A stretch of DNA of 64,000 nt from Chondrus crispus (Eukaryota > Rhodophyta > Florideophyceae > Gigartinales > Gigartinaceae), in contig NW_005178701.1 of NCBI RefSeq assembly GCF_000350225.1, positions 186,001 through 250,000 on the forward strand, in the 5' to 3' direction. The notes beneath the pieces are model-generated. The model did no database searches. It saw only the letters and a list, made by a program, of their open reading frames with translations, and was not told where the DNA came from. How positions within the stretch are numbered: the stretch's first letter is position 1; each line of letters begins with the position of its first letter. Of the stretch, positions 54,819 through 64,000 are shown piece after piece. Both the position numbers and the translations under genes were made by a program.

Positions 54819-55749
54819 TGTAGTGCAGTACGCACCTGACGAGGGGGGTGAAAAGAAGTGAAAAAGGAAAAATTGGATACTGTAGTCCGGGTTTGGGGGA
54901 CACACGTGTGCGACGAAGCGCACGATTATTTTAATTATTTAATTTATTTACTAATTAGATCTAGAATCTAGAGCCGGGAGCTACTGTACTCGCCCCGGCG
55001 GGGCTCTATATAACTTAGCCCTTTGACCGACCAAGTCAATAAACCAACCCGAGTTGCCAGAGTTTGATATCGCCTTGGTCGAAGTTCGTCTTTTACAAGA
55101 CATTCCCTTCTACTCTAGCCTACGGTATCCTTTGCGCTCGGGGGTCCCCTTTTTCCTTATCAATTTTCCTTTACTTCCCTATCCTAATTTCCCTTAATCT
55201 TGAGTTGGTCCCACCTTGTAGGATTGCGATCCGCAACGTGACGTCATTAGCCATCGGGCTTCTGTGTTGGTGCACCAGTGGTGCTTTTCTCAGCGTTGGT
55301 TCGATCGGAATCTGGTTGCGACCGATCCGGTGTTGGTACTTCGCTGTCGGGCAGTACGACGGTGTAGCGCTGCTAGGTTTTCTTCTTTCCCGACGGGCTA
55401 CATTGCGACGTCCCCGTCGAAGACCTTATCAAGCGTATAAGGTGTACAAGGCGCTCTTCGAGCATTCCATTTACGACCCACCGGACCAGGTTTACCTAGA
55501 CACCCCTCCGAACTCGTTGAGCAGTTGCGGTTACGAGTCTCTACCACCATTTACCGATCCGGGCTGGGCCCTTCTCTTTGCCCCCCTATCAGGAATCCGA
55601 GCTACTGCGAGCCGCAAACCCGCTTAAAGAGGACACGTAGCTTCGAACACTCCGTAGCGCTGGGCCGTTGGCAGTTGTTGTTTTTGTTGTTGTTGTTTGT
55701 GTTGGACCGTCGGACCGTGGTCTCTGCCTGACAGGCGCATTGCACTACA
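54819..55749 (+). mobile_element. Lineage X 3' LTR (931 bp)
   Basis: It starts TGTAGTGCAGTACGC and ends GCGCATTGCACTACA. It is preceded by a purine tract (GGAAGGGGGATA, 54807-54818). It is the 3' LTR of the plus-strand X element whose pol begins at 46502. Its right end abuts the RT of the minus-strand X element. It is visibly diverged from the X LTR at 33744, so the two are unlikely to be the pair of one element. Confidence 0.78.
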
Positions 55750-57587
55750 TTGCTCTCTGGAACGTCGCTGGCGCGTTGGTAAGCCCGAAGGGCATTCTTG
55801 AGAATCGGTACAAACATGAGTGACACGAAAATGCGGTTTTGTCGCGGTCGCTTTCGGGAATTGGCATATGCCAGTACACGGAGATGGCGTCTAACGCGGA
55901 GAAAACCTTGGTGCCACCAAGCGAGTCTAAACACTCATCCATGCGCGGCAGCGGGTACGTGTCCTTCACCGTCGCTGCATTCAATCTTCTATAATCGACG
56001 CAGAAGCGCATTGAACCGTCCGGTTTCGGCACCAGCAAAACGGGCGACGCCCATTCTGACTGTGCCGGCTCAATTACTCCTGCCTCTAACATCTTCTGTA
56101 CTTCTGCATCTTCTTTCTCGCGGGCCTTAGGCCCGGCCCGATACGGGGCTTGCGCAATTGGTCTTGTGTCCGGGACCAATTCTATTCGGTGGACCGTGGT
56201 GTTACTTTCACCAAGGATCCCATCCCACATGCGGGAATATTTCTTGAGTATCCCACGGAATCGCTCGCGTAGCCGGTCCGGGACGTGGCTCAGGTCGAGT
56301 TCATCCACGTCCGGCGGTGGAGGCTCGATCCGTCGTTCCGGCTTCGCAGTTGCCGACGCGGAGAGCCCATCCAGCCGTTCGTCTCGCGGCTCTGTCGGGT
56401 CTTGCTCTCATGATAAAAATTTAACGTCGCCCGTGGGCGACGGAGTAGAATTAGGAACTCCTTCCTCGGTTATCTCTTGTACTCTAAGTACCTCACCAAT
56501 GGTGGTTTGGCTTGCAAATGCGGCTTGCGGATGCGGCAGAAGTTCGGCCATCACCTGGCCTTTTTCTGGCCTGACAGGGTACTTCCTAAAATTCGCCACG
56601 AGCAACGGAATGGCCTGTCAGGCTCAGCCTGAACGACTCCATTCGTGCTCACTAAGCCGTGTTTTTGATACAACGTTGCGTACGGCTGGACCACGACTAA
56701 ACCAGCCCTCTTAGAGATACATTCGACGACGCGTTGCGTCCCTGGCTCAATAATCGTGGCCCTTGCCACCTTCACTCTAGGGGAAATTCGTTCTCCTTTT
56801 TCTCTTCCTGGTGCTCTCCTGGGACCAGAGTCTTCTTTCCCTTTCTCGGCGAGAATTTCCTTATAATCTGAACCTCCGAGAAATCTGCCAACTCCACAGT
56901 CTTTTTACGAGGATAGATTGCTTCGGCAAACCGATCACAGTAGTCCGAACCTCGAATTAGGAGGACTGCGAGTTTTTCACAAACTATGAATTCGGCTGAA
57001 GCCACGAAAAGTCCAAGTCTCACAGGCATTTTGAGTGTACCTAGAGTTTGGAGTGGCCTGTTATTCGCATCGCCGATGTCTTGGGTCGGTCCGAAGGACA
57101 CAAGAGTTTCCATTCCTGCGGGAAGCTCGGATCTCCGGATGAGATTAGGTCCCGCGCCGGTGTCCAAAACGGTCAGCACACGGCTCATCAACCCGACCGT
57201 CGGTCCAATGTCCGCGAAGACTTTGTAGTTTTTCCTCGCAAGGACTAAAATCTCGTCGGGACATTCCCCGCGCTTGACCCTGTACCAGGGGCGTCGGACT
57301 TGCTCCAGCGGATCGTCCTTGCCTCTTCGCAGAATCTTCTTGACCCCAATGGGTCCTTTTGGGTTATCGATGATTCCAACTGTCTCCTCGTCGTTGACTG
57401 CCTCCTTCGCTAAAAGCGGGGAACGGGACTGGGTCCCGGACATGGTTCGCCGAACGCATGTCTCTCCTTTCGAAATTTTTGGGATCCCCCGCTTAGTGTT
57501 TCTGTCGCTGCGGATTTCTTCTCCAGTCTGACGACGGCCCCGCGGCCGGCCTTCCTGATGTCCGGTTCGAACCTTCGGCAGAGGCAC
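55750..57587 (-). pseudogene. pol: Ty3/gypsy Pol, lineage X: protease and RT N-terminal part
   Basis: Protease region from about 57500: RKNYKVFADIGPTVGLMSR, active site LTVLDTGAGPNLIRR, YCDRFAEAIYPRKK. The linker before RT changes frame twice (near 56772 and 56600) and has a TGA at 56408. RT then runs from LSHVPDRLRERFRGILKKYS through EWASPVLLVPKPDGSMRFC and DAISVYWHMPIPESDRDKTA to MPFGLTNAPATFQ, where the plus-strand X LTR cuts it. The highly conserved GYWQ reads VYWH here, another sign of decay. The Pol frame is +1 (or -2) relative to Gag at their roughly 100-bp overlap, unlike the -1 relation in the Y and Z elements. Confidence 0.85.
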
Positions 57588-59778
57588 TCGGTGTGCTCGC
57601 CGCCTGCGATTCGAACCATTGTTTTACCTTCAGGTAACTTGTCGACGGAATTTCCAACCTCTCCGTCGCGGAGAGCACCTCGTAGTTCTTCAGAACTCGG
57701 TGCATCTCCTGGAACGAGAGCAAACACGTAGGCGCTCTGTGCCCCTTCTCGTAGCAATGGTAGCGTACGAGGCCATGCTTCTTCGGAGGGTGCGGCGACC
57801 TTTGCGGTCCTCCGGCCGTCCGCCGGCCCGTCCAGCCCGGTCTTCTGAAGGCCGTACCCTTGTCTTCCATCGGAACTCTTGGCGCTGGCGTGTGTCCGCG
57901 CCCCCGAAACGCTAACACGGGATCCGCGGCCTCTGTATACGAGTCCGTCGTATACGTGGGCGTCTGTAGCGTAGACATCCCACTAGCCCCGTGCTCCTCG
58001 ATTCTATATTCCTCCGAGGGGTCATAAAAGTCGCCCTCGGCGACCAATGCTCCTGCGTATCCATTTTCTTCCTGATAAACAGTACTAGGTACTCTGGACG
58101 CAGACAGTGAGTCGGCCAAGTGGACAGCGCCGCTGGTTTTTCGCGTGGGGTGCGAAGGCTTCTGCTTCCCCCCCATCCTTAGTGTCGCTTGCGCTTGGAT
58201 GGTGACTCTCCTAGTCTTCCTCTCCTTGGCGCGGCTCGCCGAGCCATGCGCCTTCGCGTAATTAACTAGTCTCAAAAACGAAACGTCCCGATTGTCTTGT
58301 CGGAATTGCGATACCATCGGCTTGATACTCGAATCGAGTCCTTCAATAAACATCGTCATTTGTTCTTCCATCGAATATACGTTTCCACATCGATTGCTCG
58401 CGTCCGTCAGACGGATATAAAATTCCATCTCGTCTTCAGACGGTAGCTGCTGTACTTCCCGTAAAGCGATTACGGCTTGGCGGATTGCCTCATCGGTAGC
58501 GAAGCTTCGCAATAGCCACTGTACGGCCTCCGGCCAGACGGATATTTTCCCATGGTGGGACCCAGCCGTTTGTGACACCGAAGTGTACTGTCTCAGGGCG
58601 ATTCCGCTGACGAACTCCGGTAGCAAGCGGATCGCTTGGCCTTCGTTCATCTCCTGGGTGTCGAATTCTTGGACTATCTTAGCTAAAAAGTCTAGAACTA
58701 ATACGCCATCGTCTCCTGTGAACGTATTTTCTCTCTTCACCTTTGGTGGTATGTCTCTTCAGATCTTTCGCACGGCGGTCTGCCTCTTGCCCGACAAACG
58801 TGTCTGCGGGTTCCGCAGGCGGTACGTCCTGTACGAAAGCAACTTCTTGAAGAGGTGGTTGGTCGGATTTAATTCCTCCAACTCCTCCCATCGCGGTCCG
58901 CGCCGCGACGCGATGTCTTCTGGCTCCGCTTCTTGATCTCTCCGCGAGGCGGACGAAGTGGCTCCGCCTCGTTTGGAGCTCTTCTTATTTGACGAAATTC
59001 CATTTCCGTCTGTCGATCTTCGGTCGGAATTTCTTGAATGGTTCGACGAGCCGTCGTCACCATTTTCTTCTGAAACATTCGACTCCGAATTTGAGTCGCA
59101 ATTTTCGCGGTCGTCAGTACAGTGACTTTACTTCTTCTTTCCGCCTTTGGCCGACTTGGAGCTCTTCCACTTGGAGTCCCGCATCCGGGCTGACTTGTCC
59201 TTCTTCGTTGGACTGTCGAGTTCTTCTCCGTCCGAGAGCGGTCCCGCGTCCAAACTTGGTTCGGCCCGGCCCGCAGCTTGCTCAAGGTCCTTGAGTCGCC
59301 GCAAAGCGCGGCAGAACCGGTCGTCGATGCTGTCCCTTGTCTTGGCCAGCGTTTCCAGGGCCTGATTTGCGTCTCGCCGCGCTTCTTTCGCAGAGAGCAT
59401 TAGCGAATCCAGCACTTCCGGATCTCGGCCCGGGGACGCATCGCTACTTAAATTCTCAACGAGAACCACACGGGCTGTCAGCTCTTCAAGCGCAGCGTGG
59501 AACTCGGATTTTAGCAACTCCTGTTGCTTCTGAAAAATGCCCAGATGTTCGTCGAACTTTCTCTTCGTCTCCTGACGAATTTCCTCGCTCAACTTCTCGA
59601 ACTTCCCTTCCAGGCCATTTTTCTCAACGGCTGTCCCCGAAGGGGACGCTTCTGCAACTGGATCAGTAGCCGAATTTCCTTGGCTTCGTGTACGAGGTCC
59701 TCGCGGAATCCTCGACTCTTGGGCTGATCCAGCTCTTCTGACCCCAGGACCGACGTCCTTGGGTTGGCTTGATGCCAT
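57493..59778 (-). pseudogene. gag: Ty3/gypsy Gag, lineage X, two nonsense codons
   Basis: Near-identical to the plus-strand Gag at 34908 but complete, about 760 residues. It starts MASSQPKDVGPGVRR at 59778. Two stops break the frame: TAA at 59128-59130 (AAA in the other copy) and TGA at 58759-58761 (CGA in the other copy, a C to T change at CpG). The tail, absent from the other copy, carries the zinc knuckle YHCYEKGHRAPTC at about residue 657-669, in which the expected first Cys is Arg, so the CCHC is incomplete. It ends at TAA 57493. Confidence 0.88.
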
Positions 59779-59898
59779 GGTCCGCTCTTAATAAACGAGA
59801 CCTATCGAACTAATTTACCTATTTCCGACTTCTGATTTCAGTTCCGGATTCTAGGTCGGGCTTCGTAGTTTCCAGATTCTAGGTCGGGAGACCACTTA

Positions 59899-61018
59899 TG
59901 TAGTGCAATGTGCCTGTCAGGACGGAACCAGAGTCCAACGGTCCAGCAACAACACAACCAACAAACCACAACTAACAAGAGTTGCCGAAGGCACAGCCCT
60001 ATGGAGTGTCCGATTCTCCCTTTCCTTTTAAGTGGGTTGGCGGCCCACAGTAGCTCAAGTCCCTGATAGGGGGGGAAAGGAAGAGGCCCGCCCCGGGACG
60101 AATGGTGGTAGAGTCTTGTACAGGCAGCTGCTCGGCGAGTTCGGGGCGGTAATTAGGAAGCCGTGCACGATGGGTCGTAAAACCAATGCTCGCTGAGCGC
60201 CTGGTACACCTTATACCCTTGATAAGGTCTTCGACGGGGGCGTCGCAGCGCAGCCCGACGGGAATTAGCAAACAAGTAGCAGCGCTACACCTCCATTCTG
60301 CCCGATGGCAAAGTACCGACACCGGAGCGGTCGCAACCTGTATCCGATGGAACCACCACTGTCCGGTATACACAACAGGACCTTCGAGGGAGACGTCGTC
60401 GCAACAGCCTCCGTCGGTGGACGTAAACAAGTAGCAGCGCTGCACCCACGTGTCGCCCAATGGCTAAGACACCTACACCGGTCCGGTCGCAACCAAAGCC
60501 GATGGCACCAACAACAAACAAAAGAACCAACACAAGAGCATGATGACTCCAGTCGTCACAATGCGGATCGCAATCAGGCACTGTGGAACCAACACAAGAT
60601 AAGGGAATAGAAATAGAGATAGAAATAGAAAAGGATAGGTGAAATAAAGGAAAAGGAAAGGGAACCCCCGAGGGCAAAGGATAACGTAATCTGTGGTAAA
60701 AGGGAGCGTCTTGGAAAAGACAGACTTCGACCAAGGCGATATCCAACTCTGGCAACTCGGGTTACCTTTACTGACTTGGTCGTCAAAGGGCTAAGGTATA
60801 TATCGCCCCGCCGGAGCCACTACAGTAGCTCTCGCCGCTAAATCCTAGATCTAATCTAATGTTAAAAAACTAATATGCAACTAATTGAAATTAAAAATTA
60901 AAATAATAAAGTGAAATAATTTTCACTTGTCACCCCCCACTTTGTCATACCCCTCAATTCCTTTTTCAATTCCTTTTTGTTTTCACCCCCCCACGGTGTA
61001 GTCGATTATAGCACTACA
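59899..61018 (-). mobile_element. Lineage X 5' LTR (1,120 bp)
   Basis: On the minus strand it starts TGTAGTGCTATAATCG and ends GGCACATTGCACTACA, four bases before the primer-binding site (TGGTCTCCCGACCTAGAA, complement of 59877-59894). A TATA-like box (TATATATC region near 60797) and the repeated 156-bp unit are conserved. Its outer end at 61018 abuts a truncated DDE_1 transposase, so it was inserted into a DNA transposon relic. Confidence 0.84.
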
Positions 61019-61702
61019 ACAAATTTGCCAGTTTATGTGTCTGATCTTAACGAGGACAACAGACATGTTCTTTTTGTGTACGATGGATATAGATCTCACC
61101 TTTCCCTCGATGTTCTTGACTTATTTCGTCGAAATAATATCGTTGTATACGTTTTGCGTTTTCATACATCTGGCAAGACCCAGCCGTGTCACTCCGTTTT
61201 GTTCTCTTCTTTCAAGCATAACATTGACATTGGTCTGCACAACTGTATGCATGCCACAGACAAGGTATTTGATGTCTACAATTTTTGCAGTGTTTTACGA
61301 TATGCATATGATATGTCAGTCACTCGCGACAACATCCGGGCTAGTTTTCTACAATCTGGACTGTGGCCGTTAGATCTACGTCGAGTGCTCCGCGATCCTC
61401 GGCCAGAATCTGCGAGATCTGACGCGCCTATTCATACGGTGGAGGATTTGGCTGCTGCTTTTAAAGAAAGGATGGCTGAGATTAAGGACAAAATATTAGG
61501 CGCGGATGCAGTAATGACAGCATCTGGATATGTCTATACTACTAATGGTTGTGTAGTGACTGCACCACAGGCCCTGGCGTTGGTTCGCGGAAAAGAAAGG
61601 GGCAAATGCGTGCAAGTGACGTGCAAAAGAAATTTAAAGGCTCGAAATAGAGCTCAAACGCCTGATAAGACGGTCTCAGCCAGTCAAAAAACAATCACGT
61701 AA
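61019..61702 (+). pseudogene. pogo/Fot1-like DDE_1 transposase, C-terminal fragment
   Basis: The frame begins at the LTR border and runs 228 codons to TAA 61700. VLFVYDGYRSHLSLDVLDLF contains the second catalytic Asp of DDE_1 transposases, followed by the typical IVVYVLRFHTSGKTQPCHSV segment (usually LPPHTSH-LQPLD; here the LQPLD is changed) and helices to SFLQSGLWPLDLRRVL. The N-terminal DNA-binding part and first Asp are missing because of the X LTR insertion. The tail is basic. Enzymes of this family move Tc1/mariner-type elements by cut and paste; this copy is dead. Confidence 0.7.
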
Positions 61703-62658
61703 GGGGCAACATCATGGACAAGTAGTAAGGAGTGAGCAAAGGTCAGAAGACGGTCGATAGTGGAACGTCGATTGGTGGCAAAGCTCCGTACTTTGCAAGC
61801 GATGCCACTTTGAGCTTTTGATTAAGATATTTGCATGAATCGGAGTGACGTGGCTTGGTCTTTTGGTCAAAAATAAGGGCAACGTACCGGGCCACTTTTG
61901 GGAGTTGTCCGATCTTTCTGAGAATGTCTTCTGCCATTGTCATTAGCAGTTCCAATGCCCTTTTTGTCCACTGATGACAGTACCGTTTACAAGATTGTAG
62001 TCACTCACAGATATTTCATTGGCTCGGGCATAAAGGATTGATTTAGGGTAAAATGAGCTGTCAGAGAGATTGGAAACCTGAGGAATGAAGCTAACTGGCC
62101 AGTTTTGTACCATATTCCGTGCCCCCCCTTTACGGGAAGTAATGTTTTTCTTTTAAAACCCCGCATTGTCCCAAGCAGAGAGACAAACCATTGTAAAGTA
62201 TGTTAAGCAGACAACATTCATGGGGTAAAAGGCTTTCGAATGACCCCTTCCAGAAAAGTATAATTTGGAAACATCTTTTTTAAATTAACTTAAAAACTAC
62301 TTCCCCTTGCCTAAATGAGGTCAGACTGGTGGTGATGGATGCTCTGCGTTTGCTAACCAACTCGGAGGAGATACAGAATCTCTGGCCGTACTGGATCAGA
62401 GAAACCCCGAATTTTCATTTATTGGGCGGCAATACACAGATTTTTAGAAAAAGGTCTACAAGGGAGGTCTCTTAATTAGTGCACTTTTAGTTAGTGCATA
62501 TTGGACTTTAATGCACCCTCTGATAGCTTGGCACGACTTTGTACAGATGTTCACGTATGTTCACGGGAGCACAATGGTCGTCGCCGTCCGTAGAGATCGG
62601 GTTCCGTTCTATTACAGATCCCAGCAACCTTATGCATCTTCGAACAACTAATCACACA
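61703..62658. other. Spacer between two transposase relics
   Basis: No convincing gene. A 70-codon minus-strand frame (61743-61955) has protein-like composition but no recognised domain. At 62478-62520 the motif TTAGTGCA occurs twice, followed by TTAATGCACC; this may be the subterminal end of the transposon that starts at 62659. Confidence 0.4.
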
Positions 62659-64000
62659 ATGAACACAACTGAACCAGCATCCAGAGCGTCAAGAACCCGC
62701 CTTAACCTTTCGCAAAAGGAGGAGGTGCTGCGGCGACTTTCACAGGGTGCTCGGCACGTCGATTTGCAGCGTGATTTCAACTGCTCTCCAAGAGCGATAT
62801 GCAACATCAAGGCCCAAAAGAAACACATCGAACGGGTTCTTCAATCACAGCATAACACTTTGGTGAAGGCTGTTTATCCCATTCAGTTCCCGGAAATCGA
62901 GGATCGCCTCTTTCGCTTCGTGCATATCACACGCTCCGCAAAATTGCCCCTCTACATCTCAACGCTTTAAACAAAAGCTCACAATATACGCGACAACTTG
63001 GTTAACGTCGTGAAAGACGAGCAGACGCGAAAGAAAATAAGTTTGTTCCAAGCTTCAAGTAATTGGGTTCTCGGGTTTACGAAAAGACATTCGATGCGAA
63101 GTATCCGCTTGCACGGGGAAGCAGGAAGCGTGCCTGTTAATGTCGTTTACTCCGGAATTGCACGCCTTCGTTGGCAGCTTCAAGACTATGATGCAAACTG
63201 CATCTTCAACCTGGACGAGACGGGCCTGTTTTTATGTTGTTTCCGAAACGAACCTATGTTCTTCCAGGAGAGAACCGCAAGAATCTTAGAGGTACAAAAG
63301 ACATGAAAGCCAAATCGTGCGTCTCTGTTTATGTCTGTTCGGACGGTACTGGTCTGCATAAAGTGCCGCTGGCCATCATTGGTATCGCCCAGAACCCCCG
63401 TTGTTTCCGCAAAAGACCACCGGCAGTGCCGTACTTTAGTCAGCGAAACGCTTGGTCTGACTTTGTCACGTATCGGCTTTGGTTCGGGGAAGTGTTCCTT
63501 CGTCCGCCAGCATACTTCAAAGAAGGTTGCCCTGATTATGGATAACTGCGGCCTCACGCTACAGACGTACTGGATGTGAACGGTCAAGTTTCTATTTTGA
63601 CGCTACCGCCGAACTGCACATCCCTTTTCCAGCCGATGGACATGGGTGTGATTGCCACCCTGAAGGCAAAGTACAAGAGCAGACTTTTAAAGAAAATTCT
63701 TCACGCCATAGAAGAGAGGGAGAATCTTAGAAACGCGGCGAAAGGTATGAAGGCTGGGATGAAGGGGCTCGACGAGGGCCACGACCCGCACATGCTTGAC
63801 CTCACTGAGCTTTTTAAGGATGCCTGGGACGACTTAACGGTGAGGACTGTCGCCAGACGTTGGGGGAAGGCTAACATTTTTCCGTGCGGTTTACAAGCTG
63901 ATCTAGTTAGTGAACACGGTAAGAATTCATTGTATGGTCGAAGGGCGTTGGACGAAGATGTACGTAAGCTTTGTACGGTACTATCAGAGTTGAAGGTCTC
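62659..64000 (+). pseudogene. Tigger/jerky-like transposase (CENP-B HTH plus DDE_1), broken, runs off the right edge
   Basis: It starts at ATG 62659. The N-terminal helix-turn-helix (LNLSQKEEVLRRLSQGARHV, FNCSPRAICNIKAQKKHI) is the pipsqueak/CENP-B type DNA-binding domain. After a TAA at 62968 the frame resumes with SSNWVLGFTKRHSMRSIRLH (second CENP-B-type HTH) and the first Asp region IFNLDETGLF at about 63207. A missing base near 63232 leads to TYVLPGENRKNLRGTKDMKA and VSVYVCSDGTGLHKVPLAII. A further shift near 63500 precedes VALIMDNCG (second Asp), and a missing C at 63552 precedes LPPNCTSLFQPMDMGVIATL (third acidic site). The C-terminal helix region continues beyond 64000. Clearly inactive as read. 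Confidence 0.82.

Larger units (their letters stand above)
46502..55749 (+). mobile_element. Ty3/gypsy chromovirus, lineage X, 3' part
   Basis: RT, RNase H, integrase, chromodomain, long 3' region with a solo LTR, antisense gene, polypurine tract and 3' LTR. The 5' half is missing; the left border is the Y element inserted in RT. Confidence 0.78.
55750..61018 (-). mobile_element. Ty3/gypsy element, lineage X, 5' LTR to RT
   Basis: 5' LTR, primer-binding site, gag, protease and half of RT on the minus strand. The rest (integrase, chromodomain, 3' LTR) is cut off by the plus-strand X element ending at 55749 and is not found in the window. Confidence 0.82.

Noticed and set aside
33744..55749. 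X LTRs at 33744 and 54819 as the pair of one full element with nested insertions between them.
   Set aside because: Flanks do not match (ACCTC against TTGCT), the LTRs differ visibly in sequence and length, and over 2 kb between Gag and mid-RT would be missing.
23570..61018. Endogenous retrovirus with envelope gene.
   Set aside because: No envelope-like frame (signal peptide, transmembrane segment) lies between pol and any 3' LTR; the extra gene there is antisense and soluble.

Overview
This is a 64 kb piece of a nuclear genome of a plastid-bearing eukaryote, probably a red alga (inference). Host genes are sparse, compact and show no convincing introns. The best host gene is a plastid outer-envelope Omp85 protein of the OEP80/Toc75-V type, which points to a photosynthetic lineage. 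There are also fragments of a Deg9-type serine protease and of the nucleolar rRNA-processing factor UTP11. Nothing in the window names the species.

Layout. 1-475 (-): Deg9-like protease fragment running off the left edge. 1.37-9.57 kb: three genes (+,-,+) around a large CACTA/KDZ/Plavaka-like transposase, perhaps one DNA transposon. 11.1-13.5 kb: convergent host genes OEP80 (+) and UTP11 (-). 13.7-15.35 kb: small unrecognised gene fragments and a hairpin-rich spot. 15.4-61.0 kb: a dense nest of LTR retrotransposons. 61.0-64.0 kb: two pogo/Tigger-like DDE_1 transposase relics, the second running off the right edge.

The LTR nest holds one truncated Ty1/copia element and several Ty3/gypsy elements; the two copies whose pol end is preserved carry a chromodomain (chromoviruses). 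I separate three Ty3 lineages by their LTRs: X (about 1 kb, ends TGTAGTGC..GCACTACA), Y (0.63-0.73 kb, similar ends) and Z (about 0.6-0.7 kb, ends TGTAGYAT..ATRCTACA). They interrupt one another repeatedly, and an interrupted element is never recovered on the far side of the inserted one. X and Z share the same primer-binding site.

The most interesting feature is a conserved antisense gene (here aORF) between pol and the 3' LTR, on the strand opposite gag-pol, in three elements of the X and Y lineages: 32373-33764 (+), 43787-45421 (-) and 52863-54695 (-). The proteins are clearly homologous yet strongly diverged, keep shared motifs, and match no family I recognise. A second strong signal is a textbook -1 ribosomal frameshift site (A_AAA_AAC, 8-nt spacer, 7-bp stem) overlapping the gag stop of the Y element at 38380.

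Quality caution: nearly every coding region, host genes included, is broken by single-base indels, mostly one base too few and often in homopolymers, while the retroelements also carry point nonsense codons, several of them TGA where CGA is expected. Either much of the window is decaying, or the consensus has uncorrected homopolymer errors on top of real decay.
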